Assembly: GCF_002165575.1 (NCBI RefSeq)
Contig: NZ_MXQF01000007.1
Coordinates: 124,001 to 188,000 of the forward strand
Origin: Pseudoalteromonas sp. A601
GTDB taxonomy: Bacteria > Pseudomonadota > Gammaproteobacteria > Enterobacterales > Alteromonadaceae
DNA: 64,000 bases
Direction: 5' to 3'
A model generated the notes under the pieces. That model saw only the letters and a list, made by a program, of their open reading frames with translations, made no database searches and was not told where the DNA came from. Shown here in pieces: positions 26,994 through 35,591 of this stretch (within the stretch, counting starts at the first letter, position 1; each line of letters opens with the position of its first letter). A program made the position numbers and the translations under genes.

Positions 26994-27228
26994 GCTGTTC
27001 TCCGAGAACTACTTTTTTTGAATTAGGTCTATTATCAAGTGAATTCGGAATAAAAAACTGTTCTAGATCAAGGTTTATCAAGGCGTATTCCATCTTTATT
27101 AAATTGTTTGATTTAGATTAAAGTTTTGCTCGGTTGCGCTTAAAAAGTATTGACTCGTCTCAAGTCCTATTTGTTCATCAATAGGTCATTGTTTTAAGCT
27201 ATAATATTAGCCATAGACAAGGGGTACT

Positions 27229-28647
27229 ATGAATCAAAGCAACTTTCTTTTTCTCAATGGCTCAATCAGTAAAGCATTACTGACACTCGCAGTTCCTATA
27301 ATACTTATTAATATTTTACAGTCAGCGTATCAGCTGACTGATGCCTTTTGGGTGGGTCGTTTAGGTGCGGCTCAAGTTGCAGCAGTTTCAGTGAGTATGC
27401 CTGTTACATTTTTAGTTATCGCTATTGGTTCAGGACTTGCTATGGCTGGGGCTATTTTATCGGCGCAATATATGGGAGCAGGACAACAAGATAAGGTTAA
27501 CCATGTTGCTGCGCAAACCATGCTGATGGTGACAATTACAGCCTGTGTGTTAGGTTGCCTAGGGTATATGCTCTCACCCTATTTTTTGGCTTTGCTAGGT
27601 GTTGATAAAGCGGTATATAACGATGCGCTAAAATTTATGCATGTGTCATTTATTGGAGTTATTTTTGTTTTTATTTATGCCATGTTTCAAGCACTCATGC
27701 GGGGGATCGGGCAAACAAAAGTACCGTTAATTATTGTTAGCTCAACTGTACTGCTAAACTTTATACTTGATCCACTATTTATCTTTGGCTATGGCAGCTT
27801 TTCTGGTTATGGTGTGATGGGGGCCGCTTTAGCAACCCTTGTTACGCAAAGTTTGGCAGCGATAGCTGGGGTCGTTATTTTTATGCGTGGCCGCCATGGT
27901 ATCCAATTAAAGCTTTCAAGTTTCATTCCCGACTACTCTTATATTAAACAAGCTTTCTTTTTAGGAGCCCCAGGCTCTGTGGAGCTCTCTACACGCGCAT
28001 TTGGTTTAATTCTCATGTCTTTTCTAGTGGCAAGCTTTGGTACGCAAACGATAGCGGCATATGGGGTTGGCTCTAATATATTGCAAATGGTAATGATCCC
28101 AGCGATGGGCTTATCGATGGCTGTGTCTACTTTAGTTGGGCAAAATATGGGCGCTGGAAATATTAAACGTGCAGAAAAAATAACAAAATTAGCCGTTGTT
28201 TGGGGGTTAATAGGCTTAACTGTGATTGGTGTTCTGGCGTATGTATTTGCACCTGTGCTGGTGGCGTTTTTTATTCCCGATGATATCAATGTAATTAATA
28301 AAGGTGCGCAATTTATTCGTGTGATGTGCTTAACCTGGGGGGGTATTGGCGTGCAATTATGTGTTGTTGCTGCCTTTAGGGCATCAGGTAATATGCTAAA
28401 TGCGATGATATTGGCTTTATTTTCGCAATGTGTAGTGCAATTTCCAGCGGCTTATATTTTATCTAAACATACTAATTTAGGTGATTACGGTATTTGGTGT
28501 TCATTTGCTGTCACCAATGTTTTAGTTGCACTGGTGTCTTATGCATGGTTTTGTCGCGGTCGCTGGCAGCAAACACAATTAACAAAAGATGATAAAAACA
28601 TTGCAAAAGTTACCCAAGAAGCGTTTATCGAAGAGGGCAGTCATTAA
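27229..28647 (+). CDS. MATE-family multidrug/sodium antiporter
   Basis: This 472-residue, 12-helix transporter starts with SKALLTLAVPIILINILQSAYQLTDAFWVGRLG, the typical first-helix signature. The second half repeats the pattern (GAPGSVELSTRAFGLILMSFLVASFG, GLSMAVSTLVGQNMGAGN). Such pumps exchange cationic drugs or metabolites for Na+ or H+. The ATG follows AGGGG. dapE begins 57 bp downstream in the same direction and may be co-transcribed. The specific substrate cannot be inferred. The length and both duplicated halves are normal. Confidence 0.93.
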   Translation: MNQSNFLFLNGSISKALLTLAVPIILINILQSAYQLTDAFWVGRLGAAQVAAVSVSMPVTFLVIAIGSGLAMAGAILSAQYMGAGQQDKVNHVAAQTMLMVTITACVLGCLGYMLSPYFLALLGVDKAVYNDALKFMHVSFIGVIFVFIYAMFQALMRGIGQTKVPLIIVSSTVLLNFILDPLFIFGYGSFSGYGVMGAALATLVTQSLAAIAGVVIFMRGRHGIQLKLSSFIPDYSYIKQAFFLGAPGSVELSTRAFGLILMSFLVASFGTQTIAAYGVGSNILQMVMIPAMGLSMAVSTLVGQNMGAGNIKRAEKITKLAVVWGLIGLTVIGVLAYVFAPVLVAFFIPDDINVINKGAQFIRVMCLTWGGIGVQLCVVAAFRASGNMLNAMILALFSQCVVQFPAAYILSKHTNLGDYGIWCSFAVTNVLVALVSYAWFCRGRWQQTQLTKDDKNIAKVTQEAFIEEGSH

Positions 28648-28704
28648 GCGGTCATAAACTCGCGTTGTAATGAACTTACTTAGTTTTTATTAGGTAGGCT
28701 TATT

Positions 28705-29886
28705 ATGACGTTAGCAATTCAAACACACTCTCTAAGTGATACAAGCCATGCAGAATCTGTGGTTGCTTGTTTACAACATCTCATTCAATTTAAGTCAGTT
28801 ACGCCACAGCAAGCGGGTGCAATTGACTGGTTAGCGCATCAGTTAAAAGAGCTAGGTTTTGAGTGTGAGCAATTCTCTTTTAATAACGTGACGAATTTAA
28901 TTGCCAAAATAAGTTTTGGCAGTGGGCCTGTTTATGCATTTTCGGGGCATATAGATGTGGTACCTGCAGCGGCAGAGCAATGGTGTGTCCCGCCTTTTTC
29001 TGGGCTGATAAAAGACAATGCCGTTTATGGGCGCGGAGCTGCCGATATGAAAGGAGGAGTGGCTGCAATGTTGAGCGCAACCCGTAAACTGATAGCCGAT
29101 ATTTCGCAAAAAGAAGGCTGCTTTTATTGGCTAATTACTTCAGATGAAGAAGGTGAAGCTGAGTACGGCTCTTTGCTGATTGCAGAACGCTTGGCGCAGC
29201 AGGGAATAGAGCTAGATGGTTGTATTGTGGGTGAGCCAACGAGCCACTTATATGTTGGCGACACTATTAAAAACGGTCGTCGTGGCGCGCTTTCAGCACG
29301 CTTACAGATAAAAGGTAAAGCAGGTCATGTTGCATACCCTGATAATTCCATTAATGCAGCTCATTTAAGTGCTGATATTGTCAAACGCTTGACTAATATT
29401 GATTGGCAACACGATGAAATGGGTTCAACAACCAGCTTACAAATTACAGGGATCAATATTGCAAACGTGGTCGATAATATGGTGCCAGCACAATGTGAGA
29501 TGACATTTAATATTCGCTATAGTCATGGTTATAAAAGTGCCGATATAAAAAATGAAATTCGATTTGCTTTAGAGGATTTAGCACAATACCTCAATATCGA
29601 ATGGGAGCGCCCATGTGAATCATTTTATACCGCTCACCAAGGTAGTCATTGCTTATTGGCACAAGTAGAGCAAGCAATATTTAACGTGACGGGGAGTTAC
29701 CCTTTATTGAGCACGAGTGGGGGAACGTCCGATGGCCGTTTTTTTGCTAATAGCCACACCCAAGTGATTGAGTGCGGTGTTCGCAATAACACTATTCATC
29801 AAGTTAATGAGCACGTACCTATTGGTGATTTAATAAAAATAGAGCAGATATACACACAGGTAGTAAGCAATTTATTTAAGGGCTAA
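28705..29886 (+). CDS. dapE: Succinyl-diaminopimelate desuccinylase-like M20 peptidase (DapE)
   Basis: This 393-residue M20 metallohydrolase is closely parallel to E. coli DapE. FSGHIDVVP carries the first zinc His and the catalytic Asp, and GRGAADMKGGVAAM the bridging Asp. SDEEGEAEYGS contains the catalytic and metal Glu, followed by VGEPTS and DTIKNGRRGALSARLQIKGKAGHVAYPDN in the dimerisation insert. STSGGTSDGRFFA and VNEHVPIGDL carry the last His. DapE makes L,L-diaminopimelate for lysine and peptidoglycan. The N-terminus is about 15 residues longer than E. coli. A related M20 deacetylase such as ArgE is less likely because the NGRRG and TSGGTSDGRF motifs are DapE-like. Confidence 0.9.
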   Translation: MTLAIQTHSLSDTSHAESVVACLQHLIQFKSVTPQQAGAIDWLAHQLKELGFECEQFSFNNVTNLIAKISFGSGPVYAFSGHIDVVPAAAEQWCVPPFSGLIKDNAVYGRGAADMKGGVAAMLSATRKLIADISQKEGCFYWLITSDEEGEAEYGSLLIAERLAQQGIELDGCIVGEPTSHLYVGDTIKNGRRGALSARLQIKGKAGHVAYPDNSINAAHLSADIVKRLTNIDWQHDEMGSTTSLQITGINIANVVDNMVPAQCEMTFNIRYSHGYKSADIKNEIRFALEDLAQYLNIEWERPCESFYTAHQGSHCLLAQVEQAIFNVTGSYPLLSTSGGTSDGRFFANSHTQVIECGVRNNTIHQVNEHVPIGDLIKIEQIYTQVVSNLFKG

Positions 29887-29918
29887 TAAAATGCTCGCGT
29901 TGTATGGCGAGCATTTTT
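29887..29918 (+). terminator. Bidirectional terminator between dapE and olsF-like gene
   Basis: A 10-bp stem (AAATGCTCGC at 29889-29898 with 29907-29916) is followed by T residues. It sits right after dapE and before the convergent gene's stop. Confidence 0.85.
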
Positions 29919-29952
29919 AGCTTAATTAAAGTAAGCTAAACAAAATAGGCCA

Positions 29953-31665
29953 TTACTCTTTGCTTAGATAGCGCTTTGCCTTTCCTGCTTTTACTTTTTC
30001 AAGATCAACCAGCACGAGCCCATCAATACAATTATTAAACTCAGGATCTACACTAAAACTTAAAAACTGCACACCACCAGGCTCACACAATTCAGTGTAT
30101 TGCTTAAATAAAGTGGGTACTTGGGCTCCCATATTGGCGAGAACATGTTTTAATTCAACAAAATCTTCTTTTATATCATCACCTGTAAATAAGCTTTGGC
30201 ATTGTTTTATTTGTTGCTCTGTGGCTTTAAATTCATTGTTTGGAGTCGCAATGATTTGTTTAGCACCGTAATAATGCTGGTAGTAGTGCACCAGCATTGC
30301 TTTGGCTTGATCAGGTAGTGCGTTCGATACACTTACTGCGCCGTATAAATAGCGATATTGCGGATAGTTTTTGACAAATGCGCCTATGCCATACCATAAA
30401 TAATCAAGACTTTTACGACCCCAATATTTAGGTTGTACAAAGCTGCGGCCAAGTTCGATACCCGCTTTAAAATAGGGAGTCATTTCATCGCTGTAGGAAA
30501 ATAAACTATCAGTGTATAAACCTTCACGACCATGTTTATCAATGATCTCTTGTGCACATGCGAGGCGATAGGCGCCCACTAACTCTAATTGGCTAGGATC
30601 CCACAATACTAAATGCTGATAATCCATATCATATTTATCGATATCGCGACGTTTACCGCTACCTTCGCCCACTGTACGAAATGAAATCTCTCGTAGCCTT
30701 CCAAGCTCTCTAAAAATAGCTGAGCTACCTTGGTATTGATATAAGTAGATTTGCATGCCATCTTGTGTAGTGCCTAATAATTGACACTTTTCAATGGCTT
30801 TTTTCAGTTCCTTACGACATTCTGATGTAGCAATAGGGGTCTGCGTTTTTAGTGGTAATGTTTTCTTAGATGTTAACGCATAGAGTTGTTTGCGAATTAA
30901 ATTGACGACTTCTTTATCTTTTAGATTTTCAATTAAATATGATTCGGGAGGGATCGATGCGCCAATTTCAAACTCTAACGATTTTTGCCGCTGTTTAAAC
31001 ATTTCTTTTACTAATAGTAAACTAGCCAGAGGTTTATAAATCATTGAAGTACCATAAAACAGAGGACTATTTTTGGCTTTAATATAAATAGGTAATATTG
31101 GACAGTTCGCTTTTTTAGCAATGCGCAAAAATCCACTATTCCATTTACAATCTTTAATACCTGTTGGGCCAAGGCGAGAGACCTCCCCAGCCGGAAATAT
31201 TAAAATAACGCCTTCATCTTTTAGATGCTGGTGGATGTTGCTGAGTTCTTGTTTTTTACTTGTACCAGATAAATTATCTACCGGTAATAAGAGCGAATGC
31301 ATGGGAGTGACCGACATTAGCATACGATTGGCAACCACTTTTAAATCTTGTCGAACGCCAAAAAGTACCTTGATCAGCGCTAATGCATCTAATGAACCTA
31401 TGGGGTGGTTTGCCACAATTACTAACTTCCCTTCGCTCGGGATATGCTCAATCTGCTTTGGTTTGTATCGGGTGTCAAAGTCAAGTTCATCAAGCACTTG
31501 CTCAACAAACTCGATGCCTTGTAAATGAGGATAAGCGTCACCAAATGCGACAAACTCTTGCTCATGAAGCAAATAACCCAATCCTTTTTTTACTAATCCT
31601 TTTACCTTCGGAGAGTTTTCTAATTGTGGAAGGTTGGCCGCAATGACTTTATCAACACTGATCAT
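29953..31665 (-). CDS. olsF: Bifunctional acyltransferase, ornithine-lipid synthase (OlsF)-like
   Basis: This 570-residue protein fuses two acyltransferases. The N-terminal half (about 60-290) is a PlsC/LPLAT domain with NHPIGSLDAL (HxxxxD catalytic motif) and IFPAGEVSR (acceptor site). The C-terminal half (about 320-530) is a GNAT-like N-acyltransferase of the hemolysin/OlsB type, with FRTVGEGSGKRRDIDKYD, LVGAYRLA, ELGRSFVQPKYW and YLWYGIGAFV. The same two-domain order is found in OlsF of Serratia and Vibrio, which N-acylates ornithine and then O-acylates the product to make phosphate-free ornithine lipids. The start at 31665 is chosen because GAGGTAA precedes it. The acceptor could instead be another amino acid such as glycine. 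Confidence 0.75.
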   Translation of the reverse strand: MISVDKVIAANLPQLENSPKVKGLVKKGLGYLLHEQEFVAFGDAYPHLQGIEFVEQVLDELDFDTRYKPKQIEHIPSEGKLVIVANHPIGSLDALALIKVLFGVRQDLKVVANRMLMSVTPMHSLLLPVDNLSGTSKKQELSNIHQHLKDEGVILIFPAGEVSRLGPTGIKDCKWNSGFLRIAKKANCPILPIYIKAKNSPLFYGTSMIYKPLASLLLVKEMFKQRQKSLEFEIGASIPPESYLIENLKDKEVVNLIRKQLYALTSKKTLPLKTQTPIATSECRKELKKAIEKCQLLGTTQDGMQIYLYQYQGSSAIFRELGRLREISFRTVGEGSGKRRDIDKYDMDYQHLVLWDPSQLELVGAYRLACAQEIIDKHGREGLYTDSLFSYSDEMTPYFKAGIELGRSFVQPKYWGRKSLDYLWYGIGAFVKNYPQYRYLYGAVSVSNALPDQAKAMLVHYYQHYYGAKQIIATPNNEFKATEQQIKQCQSLFTGDDIKEDFVELKHVLANMGAQVPTLFKQYTELCEPGGVQFLSFSVDPEFNNCIDGLVLVDLEKVKAGKAKRYLSKE

Positions 31666-31827
31666 AATTACCTCATTGTCTCTGGTGATCAATATACGAA
31701 CAGATTAAAAGTTTGCTATGACAGTTAGGTTGCAGTTGTATGACTTTTTAAAGAGGGTATCTTTAATCATCGTTTTTTAATAGCTTAAGGATATAATGAT
31801 TAAAAACACATAAACTTTAGGAATGCC

Positions 31828-32748
31828 ATGCATCTACTTATCGCGATTAGTAACCGAGACTGCACAAAGCTTATTGAAACGTTAAAAATGTACTTACCTG
31901 AGGTAGAGATATCGCAGTGGCCTGATTGCCATAATTTGGCCAATGTTGAATTTGTTATTGCGTGGCAAGCACCTGAACAAATGTGGCAACAATTGCCCAA
32001 TCTTAAAGCTGTCTCATCATTCGGCGCTGGAGTTGATAGTATAAAATTAGACTTGTTAGCTGATGATGTTGTGGTGACACGAATTGTTGATGAAGTCTTA
32101 GCGGATGATATGGCCGAATATGTTTTAACTCATATTTTAGCGCAAAAGCTAAAATTAAAAGAGTATTTTAGTAAACAACGAGCTCAGCTTTGGCAACCAA
32201 AACGAGCACATAAATTTGATCATGTAGTATTTTTAGGTTTTGGCCAATTAGGGCAGCACTGCGCTAAACGTTTACTTGTTAATAATTTTGTTGTAAGTGC
32301 TTTTTCACAAAGCCCTAAACAATTTACTAATGTAACCTGTGTTCATACTCAAGAAGGATTGACAAATATTCTGTCTAAAGCAGATTACCTCGTGTGCTTA
32401 TTGCCTTTAACGTCACAGACTAAAAATATTATTGATAAAGCGCTATTAACTCAGCTTCCTGAGCATGCTGTTGTGATCAATGTTGCGCGTGGTCAGCATG
32501 TTGTTGAAGAGGATTTAATTTGGGCACTCGACAATAAAGTAATACGCGCCGCGACCTTAGATGTATTCAGGCAAGAACCTTTAGCAAAAGAGCACCCATT
32601 TTGGTCTCACGATGCCATTACTATGACTCCGCACTGCGCTGCATTATCCAGTATAACGAGTGTTGCACAGCAAATTGCAGAGAATGTTCAGCGGCTAGGA
32701 AAAAGGTTAGAACTAAATCATCAGGTTGATAGAACAAAAGGTTATTAA
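31828..32748 (+). CDS. ghrA: D-2-hydroxyacid dehydrogenase, glyoxylate/hydroxypyruvate reductase A-like
   Basis: This 306-residue NAD(P)H-dependent reductase reduces glyoxylate and hydroxypyruvate. The N-terminal substrate-binding lid includes SSFGAGVDSI. The Rossmann domain has VVFLGFGQLGQHCAKRL (GxGxxG-like). The catalytic Arg is in INVARGQHVVEEDL, Glu in FRQEPLAKEHPFW and His in MTPHCAALS. Overall length and the QAPEQMWQQLPNLKAV segment point to the GhrA branch, rather than SerA or LdhA. The start ATG follows TTTAGGAA. It is divergent from the olsF-like gene. Confidence 0.88.
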   Translation: MHLLIAISNRDCTKLIETLKMYLPEVEISQWPDCHNLANVEFVIAWQAPEQMWQQLPNLKAVSSFGAGVDSIKLDLLADDVVVTRIVDEVLADDMAEYVLTHILAQKLKLKEYFSKQRAQLWQPKRAHKFDHVVFLGFGQLGQHCAKRLLVNNFVVSAFSQSPKQFTNVTCVHTQEGLTNILSKADYLVCLLPLTSQTKNIIDKALLTQLPEHAVVINVARGQHVVEEDLIWALDNKVIRAATLDVFRQEPLAKEHPFWSHDAITMTPHCAALSSITSVAQQIAENVQRLGKRLELNHQVDRTKGY

Positions 32749-32844
32749 AATTTGAACAATTAATGCTTTATACATCTTGTTAACATATATGATTTTAGCT
32801 AGTCTAGTGATGTCACAAAAATAATAATAAAAACAAGGTTAGTT

Positions 32845-32976
32845 ATGAAAAACCAACAAGGCGGCGTTAAATTCAGTCTCATTGTATTATCGGTCATTCT
32901 TATGGGAGTGTCTGCTTGGTTTAATCAGGCGAATGCCGATGAGCCAAACCAAGCTGAAATTACCCAACAAGATTAA
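32845..32976 (+). CDS. Small single-span membrane protein, 43 residues
   Basis: A short ORF starts with ATG after AAGGTTAG and encodes 43 residues. A basic, Gln/Gly-rich start (MKNQQGGVKF) leads into a hydrophobic helix (about 10-27, SLIVLSVILMGVSAWF) and an acidic, Gln-rich end (DEPNQAEITQQD). This is either a bitopic small membrane protein or a secreted peptide with a cleavable signal (possible cleavage after ANA). I do not recognise a family. The good ribosome-binding site, the clean amphipathic layout and its own stop before the convergent smrA gene support it being real. Confidence 0.6.
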   Translation: MKNQQGGVKFSLIVLSVILMGVSAWFNQANADEPNQAEITQQD

Positions 32977-32994
32977 CCATACACTTGTGAGAGC

Positions 32995-33573
32995 TCAGTG
33001 CTTAGCATGACGCTCTCTATTTTCGTGTTTCTTCTCATCACTTTTTTTCAGTAAAACATACGTTGCACCTATACCTCCGTGGTGTTTTAAAGCGGTATGA
33101 AACGCTAATACAGCGCTGAGTTCTTGCAGCCATTTATTGGTGTAACTTTTTAATATACCCGGTGTCTTCCTATTTTTTATCCCAATACCATGGTGAATTA
33201 ATACCACACGTATATTTTTATTATGGCAATCATGTATAAAATCAAATAACGCTTGGCGAGCAGATTTAAGTGGTTGTCCGTGTAAATCGAGTGTGGCATC
33301 AATTTGGTATTTTGCTAGGCGCAAGTTTTTAAACACCCCTTCTTGCACTCCGGTGTTTTTATAACTCAGTAACGCATCAGGGGCCAACAGTTCAACGAGT
33401 TCGCTTCTAAGATAGTTTTCATCAATCATTCGGTCTGTTTCGGCGGCTTTACGTTTTTCTTGTTGTGCAAACGAGGGCGATTTTTTCAAATGCTGTGGTG
33501 TTACAGTATCATGGCTAAGTGGCTCTACATCTTCCATAGAAGATAAAAATAAATCAAAATCAGATAACGACAT
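32995..33573 (-). CDS. smrA: Smr-domain protein, SmrA/YdaL-like
   Basis: This 192-residue protein has a variable N-terminus that includes the LDLHG-preceding basic segment (QQEKRKAAETDR) and a C-terminal Smr (MutS2-related) domain with DATLDLHG, LIHHGIGI (the HGxG nuclease motif) and HHGGIGATYVLLK. Smr proteins act as nucleases on nicked DNA or in ribosome rescue, depending on branch. The start at 33573 (MSLSDFDLFL) is preferred to the GTG at 33585 because GAGGTGG lies just upstream. It is convergent with the small membrane protein gene. Confidence 0.85.
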   Translation of the reverse strand: MSLSDFDLFLSSMEDVEPLSHDTVTPQHLKKSPSFAQQEKRKAAETDRMIDENYLRSELVELLAPDALLSYKNTGVQEGVFKNLRLAKYQIDATLDLHGQPLKSARQALFDFIHDCHNKNIRVVLIHHGIGIKNRKTPGILKSYTNKWLQELSAVLAFHTALKHHGGIGATYVLLKKSDEKKHENRERHAKH

Positions 33574-33648
33574 AAGATAGGCCACCTCAAAATAGATTAA
33601 TACGCAGCGAATTTTAACTTAGTTCATAATGTTAGTCATTCGATAGAC

Positions 33649-33686
33649 AAAAAAATACCCCAGTGAGTAAACTCAATGGGGTATCA
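33649..33686 (-). terminator. Terminator of the 33.7-kb membrane-protein gene
   Basis: A 14-bp stem with one mismatch (33655-33668 with 33671-33684) is followed on the minus strand by a run of seven T residues. It lies just after the stop of the gene ending at 33706. Confidence 0.88.
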
Positions 33687-33705
33687 AATTATCTTGGGAG
33701 AGATA

Positions 33706-33951
33706 TTAATTGGGTGTTACATTCAATTGGCCAAAGGTATAAACCTTGAACAAGTAAAATGTGTTGATCAACACTAAACTCATATTCGAGATAACACTCG
33801 ATGACATTACATCTAAGCTAAACGATAAAAACAGTAATACGCAGGCGCTAAGTGCGGCAACACGTAATAAAGTCAATTGATTGATAAATAACGCCCCTAA
33901 TCCTAGGGCTAACAGAGTAAAGTTTAAAAGCCAATCTAGCTCGTTTAACAT
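33706..33951 (-). CDS. Small inner-membrane protein, YgjV-like layout
   Basis: This is a protein of about 81 residues if it starts at MLNELDWLL (33951). Upstream in-frame starts (ATG at 33990, TTG at 34017) exist, but none has a convincing ribosome-binding site. It contains three hydrophobic segments (LLNFTLLALGLGALFI, VAALSACVLLFLSF, SVISNMSLVLINTFYLFKVY) separated by short loops. The spacing and the ending with IN-x-F-Y-L resemble YgjV/CBU_0592-type small membrane proteins, a match I hold only weakly. Function is unknown. It is followed by its own strong terminator. Confidence 0.65.
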   Translation of the reverse strand: MLNELDWLLNFTLLALGLGALFINQLTLLRVAALSACVLLFLSFSLDVMSSSVISNMSLVLINTFYLFKVYTFGQLNVTPN

Positions 33952-34050
33952 GATCGTTTCAGTGTACTTGTGTTGAAAAAGGAGCGCCATTATGGTGATC
34001 TTTTGCACACCTTTCAACCAAGTAATTTTATATTTTTCAGATTAGTTTTA

Positions 34051-34503
34051 TTAATCCAAAATTAGTTTACTCATCGCTGCAAAAAAGCTTTTTTTCTCAG
34101 TGACTCGGTATTTTTGACAGCTAGCAGGTTGATTTAGGTTTTGGCATAGATATAAGGTATTACGCTCTAAGTCTGCTCTTGGCTCTAAGCTAGAATCAAA
34201 CAAGTTAGCGCCGTAACCAAACAAACCAGGCCAATACACGCTTTGTGTTACTAGACCTAACTTTTGATAGGTAATTAACTGCGGTTTAGGGGTAATTAAA
34301 AAGACTAATAGTAGAATAACTAAAGTAATGGTTAATACTCTACTTTTGGGCTTACTATGCGTAGTGGTATTTGTCGAATTACTATTTTCAACCTTTGTGC
34401 TTGTTGTATTTGCTGTGGCTTTTCTTTTATTTGTTGTTGGTTGCGTCTTTTTTCTTTGCGGGGCTTTACCAAGCAACGCTTGTTTTTTTATTTTATTAGA
34501 CAT
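34051..34503 (-). CDS. Bitopic membrane protein with Lys/Thr-rich cytoplasmic tail
   Basis: This 150-residue protein has a highly basic, low-complexity N-terminus (about 1-54, rich in Lys, Thr, Asn, Ser), one membrane helix (about 56-74, VLTITLVILLLVFLIT) and a periplasmic domain of about 75 residues containing two cysteines (LCQNLNQPASCQKY) likely to form a disulfide. The periplasmic part (YWPGLFGYGANLFDSS, DLERNTLYLCQNL) seems well-formed. I do not recognise the family. It is transcribed toward the YgjV-like gene with a 33-bp gap and may be co-transcribed. Confidence 0.65.
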   Translation of the reverse strand: MSNKIKKQALLGKAPQRKKTQPTTNKRKATANTTSTKVENSNSTNTTTHSKPKSRVLTITLVILLLVFLITPKPQLITYQKLGLVTQSVYWPGLFGYGANLFDSSLEPRADLERNTLYLCQNLNQPASCQKYRVTEKKSFFAAMSKLILD

Positions 34504-34617
34504 GAAGCAAATCTGGCCTTTTAAGCAGGTGTCTCTATAATGAGATCAATGAATTAAATAAGTTTATATATTTAGTATAATAACTTAAACCTAGCTTATA
34601 GCCTATGGGGATCAAGT

Positions 34618-35001
34618 ATGAATGCGCAGCTTTCAATTTTAATCGTGGATGATGTAGGGACGGTACGTAGCTTTCTTAACCAAACGCTTATGCATTTGGG
34701 TATCGAAAATGTCAAAGAGGCTTCTACAGCGGCCCAGTGTATTAGTGCCTGCCAAGCAGCAGACTACAATATTATCTTTTTAGATATCGAGTTGCCTGAT
34801 GGTGACGGCAAAGAAATTATTGCCAAAATAAATGAAATCAACCCTGCAACAAATGTTGTTATGGTATCCGCTCATTCTACGGTTGAAAACGTTAAAGACG
34901 CAATAGATAAAGGAGCGAAAGGATTTGTTGTAAAGCCGTTTACCCCTAAGAAGATAGCTGCAATGTTGAAAAAGTTTTATCCAGAATTAGAAATAGCTTA
35001 A
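34618..35001 (+). CDS. Single-domain CheY-like response regulator
   Basis: This 127-residue receiver domain without an output domain has the acidic pair Asp11-Asp12, phospho-acceptor Asp56 in IIFLDIELPDG, Ser84 in VMVSAHS and Lys106 in FVVKPF. All switch residues are present, so it should be phosphorylated by a kinase encoded elsewhere. No kinase or chemotaxis gene is adjacent. It probably works as a phospho-shuttle or by protein-protein contact. It is divergent from the membrane-protein gene and convergent with rpsT. Confidence 0.92.
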   Translation: MNAQLSILIVDDVGTVRSFLNQTLMHLGIENVKEASTAAQCISACQAADYNIIFLDIELPDGDGKEIIAKINEINPATNVVMVSAHSTVENVKDAIDKGAKGFVVKPFTPKKIAAMLKKFYPELEIA

Positions 35002-35029
35002 TAAATAGTGTTGAAAACAAATTTTAGAT

Positions 35030-35058
35030 ACAAAAAAACCGGCCTAGGCCGGTTTTTT
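35030..35058 (+). terminator. Bidirectional terminator between receiver gene and rpsT
   Basis: AAAAAAACCGGCC-TA-GGCCGGTTTTTT is a perfect palindromic hairpin with A and T tracts, between two convergent genes. Confidence 0.92.
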
Positions 35059-35076
35059 ATAATCTACAAAAACAAA

Positions 35077-35337
35077 TTATAGTGCTTTAATTTTAGCAGC
35101 TAAACGGCTCTTATGACGAGCAGCTTTGTTTTTGTGAATTAGACCTTTAGTTGCGTAACGGTCTAAAATTGGTGTAGCAACTGCGAAAGCTTGCTGTGCA
35201 GCTTCCTTGTCGCCCGCTTCAATAGCAACAACTACTTTTTTGAAGTATGTACGCATCATTGAACGACGGCTTGCGTTATGCTGACGGTTTTTTTCGCTAG
35301 TGATAGCGCGTTTTTTTGCAGACTTGATGTTAGCCAA
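35077..35337 (-). CDS. rpsT: 30S ribosomal protein S20
   Basis: This 86-residue, strongly basic helical protein begins [35 protein letters not shown], the standard S20 sequence, and ends with [16 protein letters not shown]. It binds the 5' domain of 16S rRNA in small-subunit assembly. It is monocistronic, with a strong promoter upstream and a GC-rich terminator downstream. It lies divergent from murJ, an arrangement common in gammaproteobacteria. Confidence 0.98.
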   Translation of the reverse strand: MANIKSAKKRAITSEKNRQHNASRRSMMRTYFKKVVVAIEAGDKEAAQQAFAVATPILDRYATKGLIHKNKAARHKSRLAAKIKAL

Positions 35338-35384
35338 GGTTTGCTCCTAACAATCTTAAAATAAGCTTAATTTAAAGGCCGTGG

Positions 35385-35413
35385 AATATGCCTTTTTTAA
35401 TCATGAATGTCAA
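35385..35413 (-). promoter_or_regulatory. Sigma-70 promoter of rpsT
   Basis: On the minus strand a consensus -35 TTGACA (35408-35413), 17-bp spacer and -10 CATATT (35385-35390) are followed by a GC-rich discriminator (CCACGGCC), typical of growth-rate-regulated ribosomal promoters. Confidence 0.75.
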
Positions 35414-35591
35414 TAAAAAATTGACATAACAAGAAAAACTGCTCCTTTGTAACGAACATCAATTTGCCGCTTTAGCAGTTAATATCGCTATTGTAACAAA
35501 GCCCATGCACTGAGCCTAGTGCTTTAGAGCGATTTATAAAAAAGTCTGTGGCATAATTAACTTTCTCATTGGTTTTAAAGCAGGTTTTAGT

